Shown piece by piece: positions 10,582 to 23,076 of a stretch of 64,000 nt of DNA (positions are counted from its first letter, which is position 1; every line of letters begins with the position of its first letter). Location of the stretch: the NCBI GenBank assembly GCA_015680685.1, contig MNCI01005876.1, positions 531,566-595,565 on the forward strand, in the 5' to 3' direction. The DNA is from Gnetum montanum. Lineage: Eukaryota; Streptophyta; Gnetopsida; Gnetales; Gnetaceae. Made by a program: the position numbers and the translations under genes. The notes under the pieces are model-generated. The model saw nothing but the letters and a program-made list of their open reading frames with translations, had not been told where the DNA came from and made no database searches.

Positions 10582-11947
10582 CATCCATCATGTAAGTTCA
10601 TCACGTAATAAATGTTTGTCCCAATGGTATGAACTATTTTTCATTGATTGTTAATGTTTGGTTTTTACCTTAAAGTTACAATGTTGATAATAAGGTATGT
10701 TCATCTGATATGGTAGGCAATGAGTCCACTTCATCCATCGATCCACCAAAGTCTATGGTCTCTCTTGGCTTGGAAATGTACAGCCCCCTTTCTAATAAGA
10801 ACTTTAACGAACTTGTGACTGGGTATTTCTCAAAATAAGGAAGGACTCAATGTTTGAAAAGGGTGTGACTTCAAGGGAATTTAATGCATTTGTGTTGGCC
10901 ATTCTCTTGGGTGCTTGGATGTTTTCTTGTTGAGTTTTCTTGCCATTTCGATGTTAACCAATTATCAGAAGCTGAGACAATAAAAATAAGAAGTCTTTGC
11001 ATGGTGTGGTTCTCACGCATAAAAACACAAAACACAAAATGAAAAAAAAAACAAAGAGAAAAGAAAAGAAAAGAAAGTGAGGATTCAAAGCATACCCCTT
11101 AGAAAAAATAAATTTGGGGTCCAAGAACTAGTTATGGAACCAAAAATGTTCCCTCTAACTAAGGCCCTTCTTGCTTCCCATTCTCTCCTTTGTTTTGTTG
11201 GAATGGTGGTGGCTCTTGGAGGTGCATTCTTGTCATTCAAGTGGATGGTTGGCCAAGTGCGTTGATGTAAAGTCACTGGATGTGGTTGTTTTGAGGCCAA
11301 AGTTGGAATGAGATTTGCCAAGTCACATTAATCATGAAACACACAAAGGGCTATACACCACCTTGTTCTTGGGATTCCATTCCATCCTCTTCTCTCCACT
11401 CTTCTCTCCACTGTTCACCTCATTACTAGTTGTATCATTAATGTATATTTTGGTAGATGCATTATTTTATTTTTGGTAAATTCTTATGGTTAAGACTTTA
11501 ACTCTTGTTCCAAAGGACATTCCCAGAGCCTATAGACTCTTTGAATGTCGATTTTCTAGGGCATTAAGGGCATGAACCTACTTTGGGGAGGACCCACTGA
11601 CATTCCTATTTAGTGCACCTATTAAATTCTTCTCCTTAATATTTTTGCAATTAATTTTGTGTTCATTTCCATCTTGACATCTATTTCATTGGTGTCTTAG
11701 TTGTCTCTTTTTATCCATCTTCTTGTTCTTATTTTTTCTCCATTCTATTGCTACTGGAGGTTAGCGATTAGTCATGGGGGTATGGGGCCCAATTTTTTTT
11801 GATTTTCTCCTATCTCCTACACCTTTGATAGTCATCATATATATTCCCAGATCCGTAATCAGCCATACCACAACCCAGCCAATGGACTTACACCGAAGCA
11901 AGGTATTACCCACATTGAATTTCATCTATCCTTACTAATACAAGACT

Positions 11948-12208
11948 GTGTTGTGTGTGCAGATGACAATCATGCAACAACAGACCAAATCTGGAGAGAG
12001 CACTTGGAATGGAGTAGTACTGGAAGTAGCTATACAAGGAGCAAGACTGATGATGCACTTAAGGATGGACAATGAACGACGCAATCTAGGGATTGGCAGT
12101 AGTAAGACTTCTTCTCTCTTCTTCTCTCCTCTTCTCTCTCCTCCCTTCTCTCAAGCTAATAAGGTGTTCATCCTTGTTGTCATGAACACTAGTTGTTATG
12201 TCTTGTAA
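11948..12208 (+). CDS. Small 3' ORF of element A, unknown function
   Basis: The frame is 86 codons. The segment QGARLMMHLRMDNERRNLGIG aligns in frame with VAWLWINNRRYNLGIG-type residues in elements C and B. A TGTGTGCAG acceptor-like motif ends at 11962, at the same place as TGTGTAG in the other copies. Upstream of the aligned part the frames differ between copies, so small indels have occurred. Function unknown. Confidence 0.35.
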   Translation: MLCVQMTIMQQQTKSGESTWNGVVLEVAIQGARLMMHLRMDNERRNLGIGSSKTSSLFFSPLLSPPFSQANKVFILVVMNTSCYVL

Positions 12209-12309
12209 TGATGATCTATTCACATGTCATCCCATTAGTTTCCATTGAGTCAATAATCCCATACCTACATGATATTATTGTAATGAACTTAAGGACAAGT
12301 TTTCATTTA

Positions 12310-12321
12310 GTTATGGGGGTA
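12310..12321 (+). other. Polypurine tract of element A
   Basis: GTTATGGGGGTA directly before the 3' LTR; the same ATGGGGGTA occurs before the LTRs of C (3493-3503) and B (23080-23090), both on the minus strand. Confidence 0.75.
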
Positions 12322-13313
12322 TGATGGGATGCAATATTACATACATGATATCACGGTTCACCGCCATATCTATAAATAAGAGGCGGCACTCCCCTTATTC
12401 CTCATCCTAGGCTAGAAGTAGGGAAACTCTGGTAGATTGATCACTCCAGAGATAGAATATTTTCAATGTGCCTGTAGTAGGAGTCCCCAAGTGAACGGAT
12501 CTTTATTCAAGCAACATTGTACCTGAATACAAGTTGTGTAAAATAATAAAGATGAGCTTTTTGGATAAACCTTGTAGTGCATGGAATATGATTTTATTAT
12601 ATGTTATTTATTACATGTCATTTATTACCTACAGTAGTGCAGAATGAGTACAACTTGATTACGAGCATCTAAGTGTGACTGCATGGTAACCTAGTGGCAT
12701 ATCTAGGATCTATGCTTGGTAATCCCAGTGGTAGTCATCCACCAGGATGTGTATAGATAATCAAGGAACAGATGCTCATCGTGATTAGTCTCTCTCTCAC
12801 CCTTGTCTCCTAGAACGCGGGATGAGTACGACTTGACTATGAGCATTTACGGATGTGTATGGATAGTCAGGGAATAGATGCTCATCACACTTAGGTTAGT
12901 TAAGTGCCTCAGTATGAACACTTCAAGCACTTGCATTACACGTGGTGATCCCAGTAATGATTAGCGTTTGGTAGCCACGGTTGCATAGGTTCAAGGTGTG
13001 TACGGTAAGTGGGAACGGATGCTAATGCTAGGTAATTTAGACTTAGTGCATTAGTTAGAGTTAGTACTTAGTTTCTCAGACCTTGAACCTTTAGTGTAGA
13101 AGAGATAAAACATAAAAGACCATAAAAATCATATACCTCAGACTTGCTTAACCATACACTGTGACAAATACAAGTAAGTTTGGGAAGACAACGAATAATT
13201 AACCCTAAGTGTTCCAAGAGGCGTGTAGGCATTTAGTTTGTGGAGTTCAACCGGATCATGCATGCGATGCTCGTATTCATATGGTTGAGTGTAGGGATAC
13301 CCGCCATTCATCA
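12322..13313 (+). mobile_element. 3' LTR of element A
   Basis: It begins TGATGGGATGC and ends ATTCATCA, about 65 bases shorter than the 5' LTR because of fewer U3 palindromes. Host sequence resumes at 13314 (CTATG), opposite TCGTG at 5883-5887. These are the diverged halves of a 5-base duplication, supported by the unsplit equivalent in element B (TTGTG, near 25393). Confidence 0.85.
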
Positions 13314-13320
13314 CTATGGC

Positions 13321-13555
13321 TAGTGTATGAAGCTCAATTTGGATAGGGAGTGTTGGAAGTTTTCCATACACTAACTCATAGGGACAGTAGCCTATAGGAA
13401 ATTTCCATGTGGAGTAGTATGCCCAGAGAGCATCATTTAGTTTAGTACTCCAGTCTTGCCTATACTAGCTAATGGTTCTGGTCAGTATCTTAGTAATCTC
13501 CCTATTGGTGATCTCAGCTTGACTGTTCACTTGGGGGTGGTATGCTATAGTCAAT
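13321..13555 (-). pseudogene. Integrase core fragment of element C
   Basis: The minus strand encodes the end of a Ty3/gypsy integrase core, closely matching 25400-25640 of element B (there YHPQVNGQAEVTN, ALWAYHS and YELVYG). It continues the integrase fragment at 5647-5880, now separated by element A. At ~13555 the sequence jumps to one homologous to B 27660-27710, so RT, RNase H and most of integrase were deleted before A inserted. Similarity stops near 13625. Confidence 0.65.
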
Positions 13556-13625
13556 TTATGCTGGCATATCCTAGGATCTATTCCAGTTAATTCTGGATAT
13601 GACCTATGCATTGGTAATTTTAAGA

Positions 13626-16435
13626 GATTCAAACTAGCCATAAGATTGTCTCATCCCTATAGAACTAGCAAGTGTTATTACAATGAGATACATAGGGAAA
13701 CCAATGCTCGGTAGCGAATGTTGTGCTGTCTTGCGTTAGTAACCAACTTCTTAGTACCTCGCTAGGATATAACCATGATCTAAGAGAATAGGCCTATATC
13801 ACACTTGCAAAATTGTAAAGGTATATGTGTTACATTATATTTAATGGTTAGTATATCATTTAAAATCAAATCTAAGTCATATAGAAATTGTCATGTTACC
13901 CATATGTTATCCTAGTAATGTCAATTTAGGAAAATAAACTATTTTTCTGTAATCAAATCATAAAAATCCAAATTAGGTTTTGGACCCTGAAACTAAGCCT
14001 AATGTGTAGTACTTGTTGAAATGATACCAATGATATAAATTTCATCTCTATCATATCTATGATTTGGAAGATATTACTATTTACATTTTCTTATTATTTT
14101 TTCATTATAAAATAATAAAATAATAAAGTAAATAATAAATTATTATTAAATTAATTTTTTTTTAAAATTTTTGAATTAGGAATTAAACTTAGAACCTCTT
14201 CTTACCTAAATTGAACCTTACCTCATCATTTGACACTTCACCATGTCAATTGCCTAGGTGGGGTTGGATAAAATAATAATAATAAGGAAAAAGACTTAAT
14301 ATCAAAAATAAATTTTGGATTGAAATCAAACACAAGACCTATATAGCATTTCAAAGATAACTCTTATACCTTGTTTTACTAACCACTAAGTTAAATTCTT
14401 GTTTATTACATGAAAAACTATATATATATATATATATATACTAAATTAAAATTTTAATTTTTTTAAATTATATTTAAAATATAATAAAAATAATAAATTA
14501 AGGCTTTAGCCTTAACCCTTAGGTCTAAGACTCGCTGCTATGACTAGTTGGGGCACACCTAGCCTAGTCATGGCACTCACCAATTGCACCATTGCATGGT
14601 AGAGTGGTAGCAAATAAAGAAAATGTAAAAAAATTAAAAATAAAGAAATTTGATAGAGTGGTAGAAAATTGAAAAATAATTCTATAATTAAGCATGCTCA
14701 TTTAAAGTAGTACTAGAATGGATGACCTCTTAGGAAGTCTTGTTTTCATGTCCAAAGTTTTGGAAATTAGAATCCATAACTTTTAATTTTAGATGTAGTT
14801 TTTACCAAAAAAAGAGTTATTTCTAGTATATTTTGACCTTTTGGATACAATGGATAAGTTAGATCTATCCCATAGGGCTCCAAATATCAGTCTTTTCTCC
14901 TTGCTCAACAAGATGCCTCAAGATTTTCAAAGGCTCAATTTTAGCATAACTTAGACATTTGATATTAATCTGTAACATATGAATAGTCATTTATAACATT
15001 TTTGATCTTCCAAAATCAATGGTAAGGTTAGAATAATAATCCAGGTAGTTGAAAATTAGGTGATATCTTAAATCATGTCTTAAGAGGCCATAACTTAAAC
15101 AACTAACGATGCCTAACAGTTTAGTTGTTGGAACTAATAAATCTTACCTCTTGGGCCATCTTGGATCTTAAGATTAGATGCTTGACCTTTATAGATAGAT
15201 AGTCTAAGATCACTAATGCCTGGTATGTCATTAGTTACATTGCTAGAGTCAGTGTCTTAAGAGGGGTAGGAAAATTGTTAAGAATCTAGGTATTGAACCA
15301 AATTTTTATCAATCCAATGAATTGATTGATTAGTTGAAGAATCAATTGGTAAATCAGAATGATTAGAAAATATGTATATAAATTCACCCTACAACAAAAT
15401 CATATAGTGAAGCATCATGAAGAATCAAAATCTTCTTCTAGCAAGGTGTATGATACCTATGAGGAGAAATGATGTAGTAGAGAATTCAAGAATAAGAATG
15501 AAAGTTGTAACATATGACATGATTGCGAGATCCCTAGCCAATGAAAAAATATATATGCTATTTTTACCTTGGGCATTGGATTGACATGAGAATCAATACC
15601 CATGCATCCTAATAGAATTATAAGATTTGGATGCTAATGTGTTATGCCTACGAGAAGTCTTCCCATTGGTTGGTGCATATTTTGCTTACTTTAGTAAACA
15701 CATCAAACCTAGAATTTAAGAATAGATTATTTTGTTGAACATAATTCATTAGAATTCATAATTTACCAATTATGCTACTATGATTAATGAAGAAAAGTCA
15801 ACATCATTCTTTATTAGAATCCTTAACTATATTTGGTATGGTGCCTAATTCATCCAAGTTACCAAGTTACTAAAGTTAATTCTTAAAGAAGAAGTTGAAA
15901 AGTAAGATCATGTCCTACCATCCTAGATAAGGCCATATGATCATATACCCCTTTTGAAGAACTACAACTACTTCCATTAATTCTTAATATTAATGAAGAT
16001 CAGTGAGACTTTTAACCTTTTATTTATAATCTTCATATTTTTTTTTATTTTTTATTCATGTTTTAATTAGATAAGTAAAATATGTAGTATAATGTAAGTT
16101 GGAAAGAAGGAGTTGTGCTACCTTCATTTAGGTAACCAGATATGATTTATACTTTTTGTGATCTTAGTTAGAATAAGTGATTGATGGTTGATAGACCTTT
16201 AATTCACCTTTTGTCATTACCATAGAGATTAAGGGAAGTAATGATAAAATAAGATTTAAATTCTCATATATTATTCTCACTTGTATTTTTTTTATATAAT
16301 AATCAAGAGTGCATTAGGATATTAAACCTCAAGTAAAAAGGAGAAATCAAAGTATTGGATCATAGGAACATGAAAGAAACATTAGAGCTAGAAAAAGATC
16401 ATGAATGTGGACTCATTTGAGGATGAACATAATCT
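13626..16435. other. AT-rich unassigned sequence
   Basis: No coding frame, RNA gene or LTR recognised. The final ~80 bases translate in the plus direction to residues ending NVDSFEDEH just before a polypurine tract, so at least the right end is the tail of a decayed plus-strand gypsy element. Confidence 0.5.
14418..14440. repeat. (TA)n microsatellite
   Basis: Eleven TA units. Confidence 0.9.
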
Positions 16436-16445
16436 AATGGGGGTA

Positions 16446-16975
16446 GGTTATCATGTTTCCATTTCCAAATGGTGTTGTTGCATAACAAATATGATGTATC
16501 TTCATAATGAGCATTGTAATTATTTTAATAAGACATGTAAGAGCAAGTTATAATTAGGACCTAAAAGGGTACATTGTAATAATGGACATGTCTCTTTGAG
16601 ATGACCTTTGTGGGTTTGTCCTAAGTTACCTATACCTAGCCAATAGAGGTCATATCAACATGGAGTTGTAGAGCTAGTAAAGATGATTAACAGATGTTGG
16701 GTGAAGCAAGATAGGAAGAGGAATAGTTGTTTCTTCTAACTGTTGATTGACTTAACCATGGTGGCAATGTTGGATAGCCTCTAAGAAGTAGATATCAAAG
16801 AAAGATAACCCTAAGGAATCCTTAGATCATGACTTAGATACATTATTCCACATGAATAAAGTATTCTTTTCTTTTTTCTTCTACATTTTCTTTGTTATTT
16901 TCTTTATGCATAATGTGAAATGTATTTGATGTTTTCCATGACATCCAAGAATGACATCCAAGAATGGGATGTCAT
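16446..16975 (+). mobile_element. LTR of family F, plus orientation
   Basis: It follows a polypurine tract (ATGGGGGTAG, 16436-16445) and shares with the F LTR (minus strand of 33591-34097) blocks such as ACATGGAGTTG, GGGTGAAG and CATGGTGG in the same order. It ends GGGATGTCATA. It is therefore probably the 3' LTR of a plus-strand gypsy element whose pol has decayed beyond recognition. Confidence 0.6.
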
Positions 16976-16980
16976 AATTT

Positions 16981-17529
16981 ATTACATCCCATTCCTGGAT
17001 TTCATGGAAAACATCAAATATACATTATATTAGAGATTATGTATAAGAAGATAATTTAAAAAATGTAAAATATATAAAATATTTGACATTATATTTAACA
17101 AAAATAATAAGAAAAATTTAGAAGGAAAGAAGAAAATAATGCTTTATTAATGTGAAAAAGTGTATTTGAGTCATTCTCTGAGAATTTCTTGGGGCTATCT
17201 CCCTTTGGCATCTATCCCTTAAAGTTAATTTACCATTGCCACCATAGTTAGGCCTATTACCTTGCTAGAAAAGATGGTTAGTCCTCTTCCTATTCTACTT
17301 CATGTGGCGCTTGTTACTTGCCTTTATCGACTCCATCACTTCATGTTGATATGATCTTTCAAACCTCCAAAGGTCACCTTGAAAGACATGTTTGTTATTA
17401 CAATGTACCCTTTAGGGTCTTAATTACAACTTGTCCTCTTAGGTCTTGCTATACTAATCTAAAGGTTAGTTATGAAGAGACACCATCTTTCTTATGAAAC
17501 AACACCATTTGGGAATGGGGATGTTATAT
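16981..17529 (-). mobile_element. Second LTR of family F, inverted against the first
   Basis: Its minus strand repeats the left copy from end to end. Possible target duplication AATTT at 16976-16980 and 17530-17534 suggests a solo LTR inserted immediately beside the earlier LTR. The two make an imperfect ~1.1 kb inverted repeat centred near 16978. Confidence 0.55.
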
Positions 17530-18989
17530 AATTTATTATTTTATACATCTTTATGTAAGGAATGTAGAGGTATATGAATTTTCATTATGAGGGTTAGCTA
17601 TAGAGAGTATGATTTATTCTTATATATACTACATAGTTCATGTTTTGATTACTTTACTACATAAGTGTAATGTGAGTAGATGTTATTAATAAGTTTTGGT
17701 AAGACTAATTAGATTAGTAAATAGTTTAATGGATGTTTATACATTATAAATATATCCACTAGTTTAGTATGGAATATAATAACAATCATGTATATAGATT
17801 TAGTAATGTTGTGGGTAAATAATTTATAGGTATAATAGTATATATTTAGCAAGGCAATATTGTTGGTAGTACATTAGCTTCTTATATGGATATTGACTAT
17901 GTAAAGATTTTTGTTCTTGGAATGGTTAGCATCTTTTTCCTTATACCTTGTGCTTAGTGATGTCTAGATGAGATGTCATGTTTAGTTATGTTATGGTCAA
18001 TTAGATTTTCTAGCTTTGTATATATTATGCCAATTAGCAATTTAAATTTCTATGCATAAATTTAATTATGTATATTTTATTATCATTAATTTATGCAATT
18101 ATTTTCTTTTGATATGATGTGTACTAACCCATCAGATGAGCTTTTGTACAAGTTCTCATGAAGGTTGAGATGTAGGAATCACATGGCTTGATATTTAATT
18201 GTATGCATAAATTTTTGTGAAAGTATTACATGATTGAAAACTTGTGATTTTTTTTATATATTATGATAAAAGCTAGTTATGTATTATATTTAGTTTAAAT
18301 TAATGTTAATTATTACACTAGCCTAGCTAGTATTATAAGTATTATCATGTATTACTTTTATTTTGTGCATTATGGGACCAAGTTATGATGGAAAAAGAGA
18401 GATATAGGACATTGCATGAATTATGGCATTCTTGGTGGAATGATCTTCTTAGTTAAACTCTAGTTATGGAAACTGGCCTAATTTCTCTTTGTATGATTTT
18501 GACACTCTTATTAAAACTTCCACAACTCTTGAATTCATGAGATAGTAACATTTTCCATATGAAAAGAAGAGGTTCTACAAGAATTTGGTGCTTGTAGTAG
18601 TGCTAAATATTTCTAGTTTGGTTTGCACCATCGATAGATCTGTTTTTGTACTTAATCTTTTTTGTGTAGATTTATTGAGTGTATTTGAGATGAGAAATCT
18701 TGGTTTCTTTTTCATTTGTTGAATATGTAAGGTTTTTTGAACATGCGCATGAGATGTGTTCTATTAAATTATTTCTATAGATCTATGTAAATGTGGTTTG
18801 GATTTATGGATTTCATTTTAATTAGTAGGTTGTAATGATTTGTAATTATTTGTTGTAGGATAAACATTGACTCTCAAAGATCTTAGGATAGGCATTGTTC
18901 CCTTGATTAGTTTAAAACTTATTGGAATCACATTCTAACTTAAGACCATGAACTACGGGTGGTTGTGGGTCACATCAGCTCACAACTAG

Positions 18990-19350
18990 CTATCCAAGTC
19001 TAAAAAATGGAGAAAGCTAAGTGTAAGGAGCATTAATTCACATCCTAACAATCTCCAAAGGCTAAAGATAAGTCTTACAAATCTATTGTGGGGGTATTTT
19101 AACCTATGACATAAAAGGAATATTGATTATTAATCAACATCACCTCTAATACTTTGAAAAATATTGATTTCATAGTTTTTCCAAGGTTACTAAAAGTGAA
19201 ATTATTAAGGTAGGTTATGAACCTGAATGATCCCTACGCACCTTTAAGAGTTGGGAATGTGTCTCATGATGATGTCTTTAGGGATTTTGAATCTCAAAAT
19301 CACATAGAATAACATTTAAAAAACACTTAGTCTTAATCTCTTGTGAACAA
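18990..19350 (+). repeat. Dispersed repeat, also at 42830-43135
   Basis: The two segments share many blocks in order (TACAAATCTATT, GGTTATGAA, GGAATGTGTC/GAATGTGTCCCA, CATAGAATAA), roughly two-thirds identical by eye. It is possibly internal sequence of an old gypsy family; no coding seen. Confidence 0.5.
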
Positions 19351-20096
19351 GAAAAGTAAGTACAACATTATCCCCTCTTGATGAATGTTGCTAAGGTATC
19401 AAAGAAGGACCCATCAAGAAGAAGATGGATAAATGATTAATATATTGATAAGGAAAAAGTGAAAAGAAAGAAGTAGAAGAGAGGAAGAAAATTATGATAT
19501 CATTAATACATTAGTTATGAAGGTGGTGTTATGTCACAAAAGAGGGACATGGCTAAATCCTACACACAAAATGACTAAAAGAATGTCATTTATGATATTC
19601 ACATCCTATTCCACTCATGTGCTTAACAAATCCCTATTGAAATAGAAAAAGTTGCTCAATCCTCACTAAATGTACTAAAGAGAGAAAAGTGGGTGAGATA
19701 GATGAGGGAGTTAGAGGAAGAATAAAGAAAAAATATATATAAGAGATGAAAAATAGACTTGCAAAATTGAGAAAGAAATAAAACAATGAAAAGAAATTAG
19801 GAACATTTCCTATACACCAAGATGAGGTCTTGTACCATCATAGGCCCTACACTCCAATGGTTATTGATGCTTGATATATAGATTTTCTCCCTATTTGACT
19901 CAAATTCAAAATATGCTCACATAAAACAAAAGAAACATAACACTTATTGTTCACTAAATGAGGTAGATCATTGATAAATATTCCCACCATAGTATGCTAT
20001 AGAAGAAAGTTAGTAGAGTAGAATAATAAGAGATCAAGGGATCTAGATGGAATCATATGGGAGAAACTTGAAAGAATAAGAGTAGAAAATAGAGAG

Positions 20097-20148
20097 AGAA
20101 AAATGGAGAGAGAGAGAGAGAAAAATGGAGAGAGAGAGAGAGAGAGAA
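20097..20148. repeat. GA microsatellite
   Basis: Two (GA)n runs separated by AAAAATGGAGAG. Confidence 0.85.
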
Positions 20149-22024
20149 GAAAAGTGAAATAATGTAATAAAATATATATGAGATGGAAAAAGAATTGTTA
20201 TGCTACATGATGGGTGCCTTTCTTCTTTTTTTATTATTATTGGCTTTTCATATTTGATTCTCGTTCACTTGGAGCATTGATATAAGGTCCTATAATAAGA
20301 GAATTAGTTTGGGTAGAACACTAGGAATTGAAAAAATAGTGGGATTATCCAAACTAGGGTTATGAATAATTAAAATTAATTACACTAGTACAATAGCTAG
20401 CATGAGAATTTAAGATGTACTATATTGAGGTATGTAATGTGTGGGTTGAATAAGCAACAATGATACTTGATTTTTTTTTTGCATTTATGGTACATGGAAT
20501 ATTGGATTAAATTGATTCAATAGTAGATTGGGATTTTACATATGAAATGACAAATTAACACTGGTAGTACTTACAAAGTAGATTTATGTGGATGTCATGT
20601 TAGTTATAGGTGGGATTATGATAGTAGGATTAATGAAAATGTAAAGTAAAGCAGGATTATATTTTGACATAGGAACTAAAAAAGGGTTGGTACAATAGAT
20701 GAGGTTCACATGCTATGTGATAGGATTGTTTGATGAATGTAAAGGATCTACAAGAAGAGAAACATTTGGAGGTTTTCCCTCAACACCATCAACAATATTG
20801 ATATCTCCACCTTGCTTAATTGGTTCATAAGGAAATTAAAAATTTTGGCAACTAACATTATTATTGGGATTGCTAATGAGGTGTTCCACAATAATCCTTA
20901 AGATGGCTTGGACTTTATGTATATCACACAAGTATTTTGTAAGCATGACTTAATCAGATTGGGTCATCTCAATAAGACATATTGGGCTAGATAGAAAGAC
21001 CCCAAATCATTAGTTTTCTCATATTAGGCAATTCTTCTTAGCTTATTCTTAGGTAGTACGATTCTTAGCTCCTTTTTAGCACATTCAACTTTGTAGTTAT
21101 GCTACATGATGGGTGCCTTGAGTTTCTAAGCTTTCTGAAATTTTATCAAGTTACAAGCCTAAGAGCATTGGGAGGTGCCATATCCCTTCCCTATCATGAT
21201 CTTAGAGAGAGTCTCCTATAAACACTTACAAAAGAATAATGATTAAGTACAAAAGTGAAAAGAAATAAAATTAGTTAAAAATAACCAAAGCATGAAAATT
21301 TATAACTAATGGAAGAGACTATAGGTTACTAGGTGATAAGTTTGAGATACTAGAAACCATATTGGTCCTTCTTCCAATACTAAAAGTATTTCTCTCAAAT
21401 TATTCTTTAAACTCCTACAAGAACATCTTCTCTAACTAAATATCAAAATATTTATTATGTGCTCATAAATGGTCTTTTGATCAATGTAACTTTTGATATA
21501 TCAATAATATGAAATAGAATGGAAAGAATCCTCCAATCAAATACAAACTTAGCCTACTACACAAAAACTAGAAATGGTAGAAGAATAATAAAGAGTGAAG
21601 TTTTAATATTAAAAATGAATAAGTGTAAATCATTGGAATAATGACTAAGTATAAATTATCAAAAAATAAACTAATTGTGGAATGAAGTATGGGTGATGAA
21701 ATAAAAAATAAGTATAAAAATTATATAAAAGAATGTAAAATATTGAATTATTAATACAATAATATGAAGAAAAGGAACTTGGAGTCCTCTCCAAATAATG
21801 AGATTTTTCTTCTAAAAAATTAACTAAGAGTAGAATGTAATGTAGGAGACAAAAAAAATTCTAAGAATAAAATGTGAATAAATGAGTGTGAAGTAATAGA
21901 AATAAGATTTCATGATGTGGAGGAAAGGCTCAAAATCCTATCTCAAATAATAAAATACTATATTGGTGAATTGTAAAGTGTTCACCTCTTATGGAGGGAT
22001 AAACAATAAGTATTAGGCAAAAAA

Positions 22025-22029
22025 CATAA
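22025..22029. other. Left target site duplication of element B
   Basis: CATAA, identical to 32284-32288 on the far side of element B. Confidence 0.85.
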
Positions 22030-22501
22030 TGATGAGTGGTGAGGTACCTCTACACCCAACCATATGAATACAAGTGTTTCACGTATGATCCAATCGAATT
22101 GCAAGGACTAAGTGCTTATGCACCCTTATGGAACAAGGATGGGTTGGTTGATCATTGTCTTCCCAAGCTTACCTATATGTCATGATTGTATGGATAAGTA
22201 AGCTTGAGACATATGATTTTTATAGCTTTTATATTTTTATGTCTTGTGCTAGTAGGGAAGGAGAGAGGTAACTAAGTGACTAATTTAACTTAACTACTCA
22301 TTAACTAAGTTCTAACTAATCCTAACACTAGAATTCATTTCCACTTGTTGTACACATCCTGAACTAGTGCAACACTACTGGGATTATGAAACGGTAACTG
22401 TTATTAGGTTACCAAGCATTGCATGCATGCTCGAAGTGGTTGTGCTTGTGTAATTTCATGATTTGCTTAATTGATCAAAATGAATTGCTGTGCTAATAAT
22501 A

Positions 22502-22568
22502 GAAATGTAAAGTGCATAAAATAAAATAAAATAAAATAAATTCATAAGAAAATAAAATAAAATAAATA
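22502..22568. repeat. AAAAT-type simple repeat in the element B LTR
   Basis: Runs of AAAAT units interrupted by TTCATAAG; a shorter version lies in the other LTR near 31775-31812. Confidence 0.8.
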
Positions 22569-22790
22569 TGTAAGAAAAAAAATCTCAAGTGCTGCAAGGA
22601 TGAATAGAAGAGCTCGTCTTTATTGTTGTACACAAGGTGTGCTTAGGTACATAATACTTGAATAAAGATCCATCCACACTTAGACCTCCTGTTGTAGGCA
22701 CTTGGAAAATACTCTAACTTTCAAATATACTACAAGAGTTTCACTACTTGACTACTAAAAGAATTCTTCCCAATTGTACACTTGGGCACT

Positions 22791-22800
22791 CTATTTATAG
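22791..22800 (-). promoter_or_regulatory. TATA box in the element B 3' LTR
   Basis: The minus strand reads CTATAAATAG, followed by AGTGCCCAAGTG; the 5' LTR has the same at 32038-32047. Confidence 0.7.
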
Positions 22801-22805
22801 GCTGG

Positions 22806-23072
22806 GGAGCAACTACTCTAATAATTAGAGTAACCACTTTAATAATTAGAATAACTGCTAAAGTAACTAGTAAAGTAACCACTTTAATGATTAGAATAAC
22901 TACTAGAGTAACCACTCTAATAATTAGAATAACTACTAAAGTAACCGCTAGAGTAACCACTCTAATAATTAGAATAATTGCTAAAGTAATTGCTAGAGTA
23001 ACCACTCTAATAACTAGAGTAACTGCTAGAGTAACCAAGCTAATAATTAGAGTAACTACTAGAGTAACCACT
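22806..23072. repeat. Tandem palindromic repeats in U3 of the element B 3' LTR
   Basis: Units of about 45 bases, built from AGAGTAACCACTC and TAATAATTAGA steps, repeated about six times. ACTCTAATAATTAGAGT is nearly a perfect palindrome. The array lies between the LTR start and the TATA box and recurs at 32060-32272. It also makes long Val/Thr/Leu/Ile ORFs on both strands that are not genes. Confidence 0.85.
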
Positions 23073-23076
23073 CTCA

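Larger units (their letters stand above)
10356..12309 (+). mobile_element. 3' internal region of element A
   Basis: It aligns (inverted) with 23080-25030 and 3493-5450. It contains a T-rich start, a (GT)n tract, a remnant frame around 10740-10990 (MVSLGLEMYSPL, LMHLCWP, WVLGCF) also seen in element B, and a small ORF near the PPT. RT, RNase H and integrase should precede it and are missing, making element A a non-autonomous deletion derivative. Confidence 0.65.
17535..22024. other. AT-rich unassigned sequence before element B
   Basis: No gene or complete mobile element recognised. It contains a dispersed-repeat segment (18990-19350), a GA microsatellite and a 24-base exact direct repeat. B inserted at its right end. 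Confidence 0.5.

Noticed and set aside
22806-23072. CRISPR-like regularly spaced repeats
   Set aside because: The units are contiguous without unique spacers and lie in an LTR promoter region of a plant element.
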